NCBI RefSeq assembly: GCF_051414115.1
Contig: NZ_JBLKNZ010000001.1
Coordinates: forward strand, 62,001 to 126,000
DNA length: 64,000 nt
From: Halovenus marina
GTDB taxonomy: Archaea > Halobacteriota > Halobacteria > Halobacteriales > Haloarculaceae
Reading direction: 5' to 3'
Shown here: piece by piece, positions 7,828 through 16,035 of the stretch
Layout of the letters: each line of letters begins with the position of its first letter
Position numbering within the stretch: the stretch's first letter is position 1
Program-made: the position numbers and the translations under genes
Notes under the pieces: generated by a model
What the model was told of the DNA's origin: nothing
The model's database searches: none
What the model saw: only the letters and a program-made list of their open reading frames with translations

Positions 7828-9045
7828 TCAGAGCGCGAGCGGAACCAGCAACACCCCCATACAGGTCATTCTCCGTGCCCCGAATCTCGCAGGGATCAGT
7901 CCCACGGCTGTCGCAATCGAAAACACACAGAGTCCGACCAGCCCCGTGAATGCGACGACGAGCACACAGAGGAACACAAGCACCGACACGGAGAGCCAGA
8001 CGGGATCGATCCGACCGACGATGGCGAGATAGCGGTCGCCCAGAACCAACACGAGAACGAACCCGGCGGCCGCAGCGAGCGTGACACTCGTGAGCAACAC
8101 GGGCAGCACGAGCGGGACGCCGGTGTCATCGAGCGCGACCAGCACGCCGGTTCGGGGGCTGCCCAGCGCGACCAGCGCAAAGAGCGCGAAGACGGTGTTC
8201 GCTGTGTTGACGCCGCTGGTGGCGACCACGAACGCCCGCGGGCCACGGTGCGGTAACACGACGAGCGCCCCGGCGGCAGCGATGGCGCTGGAGATGCCCG
8301 GCAGGTAGCCGACGACCGCACCCGAGAGTGTGCCGACCGCTGCGGCCGACCCGAGAAACCCACGGGAGACCGTCACGATGCTGTCGTCCTGTGGCGGCAC
8401 GCCCGCTCCTCGCATCGCCTCGATCAGTATCGGCGCGCCGAAGAGTCCGGCAAACAACGGCACGAGCATACTCCCCGCTGGCAGGACGCCGCCGATCGGC
8501 ATATCGAGCGTCACAACGCCGAGCAGGCCGCTCGCGCCGACCGCACACGCCGCACCGACGCGGGCGAGATGTGTCCCTTCGGTCACGACAAGCGCCACGA
8601 CCACAGCGCCCAGCACGACCGAGAGGTTCGCCGCAATCGTCGGATAGAGCCGCTTCATCCCGAGCGTGATCGGAATCGCGAGCGGTACGGCAAACGCGAC
8701 GGCGAGTGCGCTTCCGAGCGCGGAAAGCCGAAGCGCCTCACGACCGCGCCCCTGCAGGACGAGCCTGTGGCCGGGAAGCGCCGTCGGGGCCATCGCGGGG
8801 TCGGGAACGCCGAGCGCGAGTGCCGGGACGATATCGAGAAAGGTGTGGACGACGCCAGCGGCGAGCATCGCCGCACCCACTTGTAGCGGCGGTGCCGGAA
8901 TCGCTGGCGCAAAGCCTGCGAGCAGGAGCGCGAAGTTGTTCGCGTGTAGGCCGGGGACGAGACCGCTCACCGTTCCGAGCACGACTCCGCCGAGGACGAA
9001 CGCGAGCGTCAGCAGCGTCGTCTCGGGTGCGACAGCAATCCCCAT
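7828..9045 (-). CDS. TctA/DUF112-like membrane permease
   Basis: A 405-residue, highly hydrophobic protein with about ten to twelve membrane segments. It has glycine-rich TctA-type motifs near the N-terminus (GTVSGLVPGLHANNFA) and in the middle (GAVVGYLPGISSAIAAAGA), a duplicated P-G pattern typical of the family. TctA proteins are the large membrane subunits of tripartite tricarboxylate transporters. No TctB or periplasmic TctC binding protein is encoded nearby, so this archaeal member either works alone or has a partner elsewhere. The substrate is unknown. It is convergent with the HTH gene, with a 20-base gap. Confidence 0.82.
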   Translation of the reverse strand: MGIAVAPETTLLTLAFVLGGVVLGTVSGLVPGLHANNFALLLAGFAPAIPAPPLQVGAAMLAAGVVHTFLDIVPALALGVPDPAMAPTALPGHRLVLQGRGREALRLSALGSALAVAFAVPLAIPITLGMKRLYPTIAANLSVVLGAVVVALVVTEGTHLARVGAACAVGASGLLGVVTLDMPIGGVLPAGSMLVPLFAGLFGAPILIEAMRGAGVPPQDDSIVTVSRGFLGSAAAVGTLSGAVVGYLPGISSAIAAAGALVVLPHRGPRAFVVATSGVNTANTVFALFALVALGSPRTGVLVALDDTGVPLVLPVLLTSVTLAAAAGFVLVLVLGDRYLAIVGRIDPVWLSVSVLVFLCVLVVAFTGLVGLCVFSIATAVGLIPARFGARRMTCMGVLLVPLAL

Positions 9046-9199
9046 CCCGACGAGATGGTCCCTCGATCGGATTTAAACCTCACCAGTCGTGCGTACCGCT
9101 GAATCAGCAGTTGTGTGTAGCGCTGGCCCATCAGCCACGCGCTCCTACCAGTCGATAGCTGTCGCTTGTGGCCGCTGTGTCGAAAGAAGTGTTCGTGGA

Positions 9200-9541
9200 T
9201 TAGCCGAACAGTTCGCCGAGCCCTTCGCCAGCGTCGCCTTCGTCCTCGTCGTCGTCCTCGTCGTCCGCTTCGGCTTCGGCTTCTTCTTCGGCTTCCTCGG
9301 CTTCCTCGTCGCCTTCGTCGGCGGATTCAGGTGCGCCACCCGAGCCACCGGTCGTGGCGGGCACGGCTGCGGCTTCTTCGACGGCCTCGTCGATGTCGAC
9401 GTCTTCGAGTGCGGCGACGAGCGCCTTGACGCGGGACTGCTCCACGTCGACGCCTGCCGCTTCGAGGACGTCCGTCAGGTTGTCTTCGTTGATCTCTTCG
9501 CCCGATTCGTTCAGGATGAGTGCTGCGTATACGTATTCCAT
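9200..9541 (-). CDS. rpl12: 50S ribosomal protein P1/L12
   Basis: The 113-residue acidic stalk protein that recruits translation GTPases. The N-terminal dimerisation domain MEYVYAALILNESGEEINE is diagnostic for archaeal P1. It is followed by an Ala-rich hinge and a long Glu/Asp tail ending GLGELFG, the C-terminal binding motif for elongation factors. It is the last gene of the L1-L10-L12 operon, five bases after L10. The acidic tail of uL10 ends in an equivalent ALGEMF, so both stalk proteins share the factor-binding end. Confidence 0.97.
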   Translation of the reverse strand: MEYVYAALILNESGEEINEDNLTDVLEAAGVDVEQSRVKALVAALEDVDIDEAVEEAAAVPATTGGSGGAPESADEGDEEAEEAEEEAEAEADDEDDDEDEGDAGEGLGELFG

Positions 9542-9546
9542 GGTTC

Positions 9547-10590
9547 TTAGAACATCTCCCCGAGTGCGTCGCCAGCGTCGCCACCGTCGTCGTCTTCGTC
9601 GTCCTCGTCAGCCTCGGCTTCGTCGCTCTCCGCTTCGTCGGCGTCTGCCTCGGGTTCGTCGGTGTCTTGGTCGTCAGTCTGTTCCTCAGCAGGTGCTTCC
9701 ACGTCCTGCAGTTCCTCGGGAAGCGCCTCGGTGTCCTCGATCTGTGCGGCGAGCGCACGAACCTGTCCGTCTGCCTTGCTGATCAGATCCGGCATCACGT
9801 CGGGGTCCTCGATGCTCGCCTGGATGGCGAGACTCTTCGCCTCGCCGCTTGCCTTGCCCAGCAGTGCCGGGAGCGTACTCGCCGTCGGGAACTCCGCGTT
9901 CAGCGCGAGATTACGCGCTCGGCCCGCGGCCGCCGACACGTCCGCTCGGTACTGGTCGATGTCGATTTCCAGATCTGCGGGCTCGAAGAGCACACCCTCT
10001 GCGTACACGCCACGCAGGTCGAGTCCGACCTCCTTCGGCTCGATGCCGAGTTCGGTGAGGACGTTCGAGAGATCTGCGGAGACTTCCTCGCCCGCTTCCA
10101 GCACGGTCGAGTCCTCCATGACCTTGATCGAACCCTCGTCGATGCGAGCGTTTGCGCCCACGCTCTGGAGTTCGCCGACGAAGGGCCCGGGGTCGACGCC
10201 GGTGTCGCCCTCCGGGATCACGATGTCGTTCGGGGCGACCTCGCCCGCGTTGATCGGGGCGGAGGTCTTCGAGGCTTCGAGTTGCTGGTACAGCCCGAAC
10301 GGGTTCTCGTTTGTGCCGATCAGGCCGACCTGTCCGCTGACGAACTGGACTAGCTCCTCTAGTCCGTCGTCGACTTCTTCGAGCGCCCGAACGAGCAGCG
10401 TGTTCCGCGACACGCGCAGTTCTGCGGTGCCGTGGAGGTCACGGCGCATGTCCTGCAGTTGCTGGCTCGGGATGCCCGTGATGTCGACGACGCCGACGCT
10501 GTCGTACGCGGACAGGAAGTCGGTGATCTCGTCGACTTCCTCGCGCTTCCACTCCGGAATCGTCTCGGTTTTGCGCTCCTGTGTACTCAT
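9547..10590 (-). CDS. rpl10: 50S ribosomal protein L10 (P0)
   Basis: A 347-residue uL10 (P0), the stalk base that binds 23S rRNA and carries L12 dimers. The rRNA-binding N-terminal domain includes SVGVVDITGIPSQQLQDMR and LRVSRNTLLVRAL. The archaeal insertion domain lies in the middle. Long helices carrying L12-binding sites lie at about 240-290, and an acidic tail ends in GDALGEMF. It starts one base after the L1 stop, suggesting translational coupling. The C-terminal acidic region is longer than in non-halophiles, as is usual in haloarchaea. Confidence 0.97.
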   Translation of the reverse strand: MSTQERKTETIPEWKREEVDEITDFLSAYDSVGVVDITGIPSQQLQDMRRDLHGTAELRVSRNTLLVRALEEVDDGLEELVQFVSGQVGLIGTNENPFGLYQQLEASKTSAPINAGEVAPNDIVIPEGDTGVDPGPFVGELQSVGANARIDEGSIKVMEDSTVLEAGEEVSADLSNVLTELGIEPKEVGLDLRGVYAEGVLFEPADLEIDIDQYRADVSAAAGRARNLALNAEFPTASTLPALLGKASGEAKSLAIQASIEDPDVMPDLISKADGQVRALAAQIEDTEALPEELQDVEAPAEEQTDDQDTDEPEADADEAESDEAEADEDDEDDDGGDAGDALGEMF

Positions 10591-10591
10591 C

Positions 10592-11230
10592 TCAGGCCAC
10601 CTCCACTGACGGCCCCATCGTCGTCTTCACGTAGACGGAGTCGATGTTGAGCGGCCCCTTCTCCAAGTTCGCGTGCAGTCGACGGATGATCACGTCGATG
10701 TTGTCGGCAATTTCCTCGGCGGACATGTCCTCCGCGCCGACGCGCGTGTGGAACGTTCGCCGTTCGCCGCTTCGCAACTGCACGGAGTTTTTCAGCCGCT
10801 CGACCTGCTCGACGATGTCGTCGTCCGGGCTGACCGGTTCGGGCATCTTCCCGCGCGGTCCGAGCACGGTCCCCAGATAGCGCCCGATATCCTGCATCAT
10901 GGACTCCTCTGCGAGGAAGAAGTCCGTCGCCTCGGCCAGGTCCTTCGCCCGGTCGTCGTCGTCGCCAAGGTCGGCCAGTTCGTCGCCGTCGAGGACGTCG
11001 TCTGCGACCTCCTCGGCGAGAACTGCGGTTTCACCCTCCGCGAACACGACAATACTCGTTTCCTGTCCAGTGCCTTCCGGCAGGACGATACTCTCATCTA
11101 CTCGGTTCGATGGATCGTTGAGGTCAAGATCGCGCAGATTCACTGCGATGTCCACCGTCTCACGGAAATTCCGCTGTGGTGACTCATCAAGTGCGCGAGA
11201 GACTGCCTCCTCTATTTCCTGATCTGCCAT
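10592..11230 (-). CDS. rpl1: 50S ribosomal protein L1
   Basis: A 212-residue uL1, the mobile L1-stalk protein that helps release the E-site tRNA. In several archaea it also represses its own operon by binding an mRNA copy of its rRNA site. The family motif GPRGKMPEP and the terminal region NIDSVYVKTTMGPSVEV are present. It is the first gene of the operon, behind a strong GGAGGTGA Shine-Dalgarno. The rpl11 gene, often directly upstream in haloarchaea, is not there; a divergent lipoprotein gene occupies that place. Confidence 0.97.
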   Translation of the reverse strand: MADQEIEEAVSRALDESPQRNFRETVDIAVNLRDLDLNDPSNRVDESIVLPEGTGQETSIVVFAEGETAVLAEEVADDVLDGDELADLGDDDDRAKDLAEATDFFLAEESMMQDIGRYLGTVLGPRGKMPEPVSPDDDIVEQVERLKNSVQLRSGERRTFHTRVGAEDMSAEEIADNIDVIIRRLHANLEKGPLNIDSVYVKTTMGPSVEVA

Positions 11231-11233
11231 TGT

Positions 11234-11324
11234 TCACCTCCGTAGTACGCCTCGGGCTCCTACGGGTCAGTGAAACAGGCGAATGCCTGCCTCGTCCGAA
11301 AGGATGCCGATGCGACACTTAAAC
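11234..11324 (-). promoter_or_regulatory. L1 operon promoter and structured 5' leader
   Basis: Reading the minus strand, the TATA-like GTTTAAG (11318-11324) predicts a start near 11294, giving a leader of about 65 bases. The leader holds a hairpin CAGGC-loop-GCCTG (11276-11289) and a second one, CCGTAG pairing with CTACGG (11260-11265 with 11240-11245). The second stem sits against the Shine-Dalgarno GGAGGTGA (11234-11241). L1 autoregulation through a leader mimic of its 23S site is established for other archaea. That this leader is the L1 target is inference from position and structure. Confidence 0.6.
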
Positions 11325-11464
11325 CCGTCGAACGGCGGCAACGGGGACCGTCTCCCCGGTTTCCGGCGAATCCGATTGCTGATCTCCCGCCGTCGGTCGC
11401 CCTTTCCGGTTCTGTCGTCTCGTACCCCACAACGCATATACCCCGCTGACGCGTCCGTCCGATA

Positions 11465-12112
11465 ATGAACAGACGTCAGTATCTCGCCGGAGCGGCGACG
11501 ATTGGTGTCGCAAGTCTCGCTGGCTGTCTGGACGTCCTCCTGGGCGAGGACCTGGAGTTCGAGGCGAGTCCGGGACGCGTTCCCGACGCCACGCTGACGG
11601 AGACTGGCTACGAACACGTCCGGACCGACTCACGGACCATCGAACGGACGCTCGAGGCTGGCGGTGAATCACGCGATGTGACGGCGACGAACCAGCACGT
11701 CGAGTACGGCAAACAGGTCTCGGTCGGTGGGATGGATCTCGGGGACGCCCACCCTGCTCGGTTCATGGTTCTGACGACCCCGCAGGTGTCGGTGCTCGGC
11801 CAGTCGTTCAATCCGATCGCACATCTCTCGGCACGCCAGCTCATCGCGCTTCAGGACGGGTACAGTAACGTCGGAGACCTCGATAGCGGTTCGGACGCGC
11901 AGGTCACCATCGCTGGCGAGACGACGACCCGAAACACGTTTCAGACCTCCGCACAGATGGCTGGTCAGTCGTTCGACGTGCTGGTCCACGTGACTGATGC
12001 AGTTCCGCTGGACGGGGATCTGGTCGTGACAATCGGCGCTCATCCCGCGCAGTTGGCCGGTGAAGCCGACACCCTCCGGACGCTGGCCGAGGCCGTCGAG
12101 GCTGCGGAGTAA
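11465..12112 (+). CDS. Tat-exported lipoprotein, DUF6517-like
   Basis: A 215-residue secreted protein. The start MNRRQYLAGAATIGVASLAGC has a twin-arginine signal, a hydrophobic core and a lipobox LAGC, so the mature protein should be lipid-anchored on the outer face at Cys21. The body resembles the haloarchaeal family I recall as DUF6517, including the conserved opening FEASPGRVPDATLTETGYE. Function is unknown. It is divergent from the L1 operon. A TATA box CATATA at 11435-11440 places transcription start at the ATG, so the mRNA is probably leaderless. Confidence 0.82.
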   Translation: MNRRQYLAGAATIGVASLAGCLDVLLGEDLEFEASPGRVPDATLTETGYEHVRTDSRTIERTLEAGGESRDVTATNQHVEYGKQVSVGGMDLGDAHPARFMVLTTPQVSVLGQSFNPIAHLSARQLIALQDGYSNVGDLDSGSDAQVTIAGETTTRNTFQTSAQMAGQSFDVLVHVTDAVPLDGDLVVTIGAHPAQLAGEADTLRTLAEAVEAAE

Positions 12113-12117
12113 CTGTC

Positions 12118-13239
12118 TCATCCCTCCGTCGCAAACTCGAACCGGGCACCTCCCTCGTCACTTTCCTGTATTCTCAGCCCCCAGTCGTGTGCATCGGCGA
12201 TTTTTCGGACGATGTTCAGGCCGAATCCAGTTCCATCATCGTCGGTCGTGTAGCCCGCTTCGAGCACCTTCTGTCGCTCGGCCGCTGGGATCCCCGGACC
12301 GTCGTCTTCGACGTAGAACCCTGCCTGTTCGTCCATCGCGCCGACGCGAACTGTCACGTCCGACCCGCCGTGTTCGACTGCGTTTCTGAACAGGTTCTCC
12401 AGTCCCTCCTGAACGCGGGTGGGGTTTCCCTCGACGGTCGGGTTGTCTTCGACGACCAGTTCTGCATCCGCCGTCGAGACGGTTGCCCAACTCGCTCGTG
12501 CGAGTCTTGCCAGTTCGACTGGTTCGGTCGAGGCCACCTGCTCGTCCTGCCGAGTGAGTGCGAGCAGTTCCTCGATGAGGTCGCTCATCCGCTCGTGGGC
12601 CTCTGCGACCGCGGAGAGATGCTGACTCTCACACTCCTGTTGTGCCAGTTCGAGTCGGTTGATCGCGACCGTCAGCGGGTTCCGGAGGTCGTGTGAGACC
12701 GTATCGGCGAACTCCTGGAGGCGGTCGGTTTTGGCTTCGAGTTTGCGCTCGCGCTTTGTTCGCTCGCTGATGTCTCGGATAATTCCGACCGTGCCGGTAA
12801 ACGTCTCCCCCGGCAGTAAGGTTGACCGCGTCTCCACTGGAATCGTCGTCCCATCCTTGCGCTGTGTCTCCATCTCGAAGGTGATCACGTCGGGACTGTC
12901 CTCGTCGACGAGATGTGCGAGGTTTTCCTTTGCGATCTTCACCTGCTCGTCGTCGAGAAACTCCATGATCGAACTCCCGACAAATTCCTCCCGGTCGTAT
13001 CCGTATCTCTCTGACATGGCCTGGTTGACCCACGTGAACTGCCGATTCTCGTCGGTCATGTAGACAGCGTCGTCGACCGAATTGAGAAGTGTCCGATACC
13101 GTTCGAGTTCGCGGCGATGACTGTCTGTAACTTCGCGGAGTGATCCGATGCGGTTCCCGTCAGCATCGACCACGAACAGTTCGTCCCCACCGCTCTCATC
13201 GATGGCCTCACTATCAGCAGGCTCATCGATGTCCTCCAT
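12118..13239 (-). CDS. PAS-domain sensor histidine kinase
   Basis: A 373-residue kinase without membrane segments. A short N-terminal region (SGGDELFVVDADGNRIGSL) is followed by a PAS domain at about 50-165, then HisKA with the phospho-acceptor motif VSHDLRNPL, and a HATPase_c domain with LFRNAVEHGG (N box), EDDGPGIP (G1) and GTGFGLNIV (G2). It probably senses a cytoplasmic redox or ligand signal. No response regulator lies beside it, which is common in haloarchaea. I chose the ATG at 13239 (MEDIDEPAD) because residues encoded further upstream do not look like a real protein. Confidence 0.9.
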   Translation of the reverse strand: MEDIDEPADSEAIDESGGDELFVVDADGNRIGSLREVTDSHRRELERYRTLLNSVDDAVYMTDENRQFTWVNQAMSERYGYDREEFVGSSIMEFLDDEQVKIAKENLAHLVDEDSPDVITFEMETQRKDGTTIPVETRSTLLPGETFTGTVGIIRDISERTKRERKLEAKTDRLQEFADTVSHDLRNPLTVAINRLELAQQECESQHLSAVAEAHERMSDLIEELLALTRQDEQVASTEPVELARLARASWATVSTADAELVVEDNPTVEGNPTRVQEGLENLFRNAVEHGGSDVTVRVGAMDEQAGFYVEDDGPGIPAAERQKVLEAGYTTDDDGTGFGLNIVRKIADAHDWGLRIQESDEGGARFEFATEG

Positions 13240-13564
13240 TATCGATCCTATTGGTAGCAAGTACCATAATACTGTGGACGGGGTCGCTCTCGAATTGCGT
13301 GGTGACACGTGCGGGTTTGCTGTTGTAAGCATCATCCTGACGGAGTCCTGCGCGAGCGACGCGAGCGCAGGGCAAGTCAGGACGTGACTAACTGAACGAA
13401 GTGAAGGAATGAACGTCCTGACGGAGATTTGAACTGGCCGAGACGGTTGTACTCGCTCACTTCGTTCGCTGCGTGCACTGCGACTCGTCTGCTCAAATCA
13501 CCGTGTCGGACGCTCACGCAGCACGTACCGCTCGCTCCGCTCGCGGTGTTGTGCTGCAGAGAAG
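13240..13564. other. Gene-free region beside tRNA-Arg with tRNA-like repeats
   Basis: No credible gene is present. At 13414-13435 is an exact 22-base copy of the tRNA-Arg 3' end (CGTCCTGACGGAGATTTGAA, then CT). At 13335-13345 the 11-base core TCCTGACGGAG occurs again, inside a large two-part stem: TCCTGA with TCAGGA (13335-13340 and 13377-13382), and CCTGCGC with GCGCAGG. The rest is GC-rich with short palindromes such as CGCTCGCTCCGCTCGCG. The layout resembles a collapsed integration site. Confidence 0.65.
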
Positions 13565-13637
13565 CGTCCTGACGGAGATTTGAACTCCGGTCCCTGGCTC
13601 CGCAAGCCAAGAGGATAGTCCACTACCCTATCAGGAC
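13565..13637 (-). tRNA. tRNA-Arg (anticodon GCG)
   Basis: 73 bases on the minus strand with a full cloverleaf. Acceptor GTCCTGA pairs with TCAGGAC. The D stem is GGGT/ATCC. The anticodon stem TTGGC/GCCAG encloses the loop TTGCGGA with anticodon GCG, and the T arm is CGGAG-TTCAAAT-CTCCG. The discriminator base is G and no CCA is encoded. It reads the Arg codons CGC and CGU. The gene's last 22 bases are duplicated at 13414-13435. Confidence 0.95.
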
Positions 13638-13760
13638 TCATCTCCCCGTAGCGCGCACCCGCTGATAGGGGTTACGGTTCGACGCGGGGGGACCTCATGT
13701 CGATGATCTGGACAGATACAATCAGCATTCTTATACGGGATCATCACGTATGTCCACGAA

Positions 13761-14372
13761 ATGGCTGGGCAGGCCGAGGGTGAGACAGCGCAGGCGCTTA
13801 TGGAGCGTTCCGATGTCTCGAACGTGTTGTTGCTCGCACCCTCTCTCGGAGGGCAGGGTACTGACGTCTGTCTGGATCTGCTGACGGAGACGCCGCCGGA
13901 GCGGACGAACGTCCTCTCGGTTACGTTTACGGACACCCCACAGGAGTGGGTCGATCGCTGGACGGCCCGTACAGGCACGCCGGTTCGCGGCGGAATCGTC
14001 GCAGTCGGACAGGTCGATGCGTCCGTCGACGGCGAGTCCTGGGCTGTCAAGACTGTCGAGAACCCCTCTGACCTAACCGGAATCGGCATCGAACTGAGCG
14101 AACTGCTCTCGGGGATGGCAAAGGCGGGCGACGAGGACGAACACATCGTCTTTTGTTTCGACGGCGTCACCTCGCTGTTGCAGTATGCCGATCTCCAGCG
14201 CGCGTTCAGATTTTTACACGTCGTCACCGGTCGCGTCAAGACAGTCGGCGGCATCGGCCACTACCACCTCGATCCGGAGGCCCACGACACGCAGACGCTG
14301 GCGACGCTCAAGGGCCTGTTCGACGCGGTCATCGAGGTGGAGGACGACGGCACCTGGACGATCACGCAGTGA
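13761..14372 (+). CDS. DUF7504-like RecA-fold protein
   Basis: A 203-residue cytoplasmic protein of a family I recall as DUF7504, often labelled HTR-like in haloarchaea. Its layout follows a RecA/KaiC-like core. A Walker-A-like position holds LAPSLGGQGTDVC without the usual Lys-Ser/Thr, and a Walker-B-like strand HIVFCFDGVTSLLQY lies near residue 130. A third strand, RVKTVGGIGHYHLDPEAHD, follows. The lost P-loop lysine makes ATP hydrolysis doubtful. The role is unknown; relatives often occur near signalling genes. A second, diverged DUF7504 domain is encoded at 59344-60056. Confidence 0.78.
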   Translation: MAGQAEGETAQALMERSDVSNVLLLAPSLGGQGTDVCLDLLTETPPERTNVLSVTFTDTPQEWVDRWTARTGTPVRGGIVAVGQVDASVDGESWAVKTVENPSDLTGIGIELSELLSGMAKAGDEDEHIVFCFDGVTSLLQYADLQRAFRFLHVVTGRVKTVGGIGHYHLDPEAHDTQTLATLKGLFDAVIEVEDDGTWTITQ

Positions 14373-14440
14373 CCACGCCGGTACGGCCGCGAACGTCGTT
14401 CGACCACAGTGTTATCCTTCTGGACAATCTAGTAACACTA

Positions 14441-15040
14441 ATGGCAGACGACAAACGCGGCAGGGACAAGCAAGCCCACGACGAAGACAGGCGTCAGCGC
14501 GAGCGAGAACTGCTGATGGAAATGGAGCGGGCCGACGAGACCGAGCCACCGGTCGAAGTGGCGGAACTCGATGCCTTCGAGACGAAACTCGACGCAGTGA
14601 CGTTTCCGGCGACGGGTGAGGAGATCGTAACGGCAGTCGGTGACTACGAACTCGATTCGGATGACGGGACACACCGTGTCGAGGCGCTCATCCCGGCGAC
14701 GGATTCGGAGGCGTTCGACTCGCCTGCTGCCGTTCGGGTGCGCATCCAGCGCCCGACAGTGGCGGCGGCGATGAAACGTGTCGTTGAGGCAAGCGACCAA
14801 CTCCCGCGTGCAACGTTTGGAACCTCACAGCGTGAGGCCTACGAGAAGACGTTCCGCGCGCTCAAGGCTATCGACGCTGATGACGACGACGAGGGGATCG
14901 CAGTTGTCGCTGACTGGATCGTCGAGCAGATTCAGAACACGGAGACACTCCCTGGGTCTCGGGCAGTTCGACGGAGGGCAGCGAAGTTCTGTCGGTCGAA
15001 TGACTTTCAGATCCGAGACGACGAGTGGCTGGGTATATAA
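14441..15040 (+). CDS. Conserved haloarchaeal protein, DUF5789-like
   Basis: A 199-residue acidic protein without signal or membrane segments. A highly charged N-terminal third (residues 1-35, RQREREL...) is probably helical. A globular part follows with FPATGEEIVTAVGDYELDS, VRVRIQRPTVAAAMKRVVE and the closing GSRAVRRRAAKFCRSN. I believe relatives are annotated DUF5789, but I am not sure of the number. The basic C-terminal helix could contact nucleic acid; this is speculation. It follows the DUF7504 gene by 68 bases on the same strand. The ATG at 14441 is the first plausible start. Confidence 0.7.
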   Translation: MADDKRGRDKQAHDEDRRQRERELLMEMERADETEPPVEVAELDAFETKLDAVTFPATGEEIVTAVGDYELDSDDGTHRVEALIPATDSEAFDSPAAVRVRIQRPTVAAAMKRVVEASDQLPRATFGTSQREAYEKTFRALKAIDADDDDEGIAVVADWIVEQIQNTETLPGSRAVRRRAAKFCRSNDFQIRDDEWLGI

Positions 15041-15159
15041 CGCCGCCATCGCCGGGTCCATTCGACCCTCTCGCGGCCCGTGACAACGTCACGACATTCG
15101 GGGCACTGCGGCCAAACCGTTAATACCGATAGGTCACGAACCTACGACAACCGACAGCG

Positions 15160-16017
15160 ATGAGCGAGGGTGAGACCAAACTCGCAGACCAGCGTGGGAA
15201 GTTCACGCAGGTGGTCAAGGGCGGCCGGAAAGTCCCGGAGATCGAGTGGATAGCTGGCCGCATCCTGCTGTCGACGAAGCGACTCATTCTCGCGAGTAAC
15301 GAGGGAAAGCGGACGATCCAACTGGGCAAGATCGGCAATATCAAGAGTCGACAGAATGCCCCCCAGCCGAACGTCTCCAGCTACCTCTCGATACAGGTCG
15401 GCAACGACGTGACGCTCGTCTCGCCACAGAATCACGATGACTTCGAGCAGCGACTGTACGACGCGGTGCTTGACCAGTCGGTCGTGCTCGTCAAACACCC
15501 GGCCGTCGAGGGTGGCGTCGTGCAGGGAACCGACTGGGAGAAAGGCCGAATTACCGTCGACGAGAACGAAGTCGCGCTGGCGTTGACGAGCGGCCAGTTC
15601 GTCGAGATTGACATCGATGACGTCGGCACGCTCGAACAGAAAGACGGCGAAGTCAGAGGTGACATGCGGTTGATTACGGAGGTCGGCCACACTGTCGAAG
15701 GAACTGCCGTCCAGACACACGTCACGGGGCCGCGACAGACCGTGAGCGTGCTCGCCTCGTTACTTCGCAAGGGCGAACAGCAGAACGCCGCCGATGTCGA
15801 TCTCACCGACGAGCAAAACGAGGTGTTGATGGCGCTGTACTCCGGCGTGTCACCCTTCCAGATCCCGAAATTCGTGGGCATGGACGTCGAGCGCGTCGAG
15901 CGGATCTACGACGACCTCATCGAGGCCGGGGTGCTCGAAAAGAAGCGAACGCGGCGCGAGGTCGAACTGAAGGCCCGCGGCCGCCATATCGCCAGTGAGG
16001 CCACCGCCGACGAGTAG
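15160..16017 (+). CDS. cheF: Taxis protein CheF (DUF439), first paralogue
   Basis: A 285-residue protein of the archaeal CheF family. In Halobacterium salinarum CheF proteins link CheY and CheD/CheC2 to the archaellum motor, and loss of CheF1 abolishes switching. Here two antiparallel beta-rich modules with WIAGRILLSTKRLILAS and WEKGRITVDENEV are followed by a winged-helix C-terminus (LTDEQNEVLMALYSGV...IPKFVGMDVERVERIYDDL). It is convergent with a second paralogue at 16036, the same arrangement as OE2402F/OE2404R in H. salinarum. No other che or arl gene is in the window. A small inverted repeat TAGGT-CACGA-ACCTA lies at 15130-15144, before the start. Confidence 0.88.
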   Translation: MSEGETKLADQRGKFTQVVKGGRKVPEIEWIAGRILLSTKRLILASNEGKRTIQLGKIGNIKSRQNAPQPNVSSYLSIQVGNDVTLVSPQNHDDFEQRLYDAVLDQSVVLVKHPAVEGGVVQGTDWEKGRITVDENEVALALTSGQFVEIDIDDVGTLEQKDGEVRGDMRLITEVGHTVEGTAVQTHVTGPRQTVSVLASLLRKGEQQNAADVDLTDEQNEVLMALYSGVSPFQIPKFVGMDVERVERIYDDLIEAGVLEKKRTRREVELKARGRHIASEATADE

Positions 16018-16035
16018 TCCACGCGCGGTTGGCGA

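Noticed and set aside
13441..13564. Short GC-rich palindromes such as CGCTCGCTCCGCTCGCG considered as a terminator
   Set aside because: Such strings are frequent in haloarchaeal intergenic DNA, and no T-run follows on either strand.
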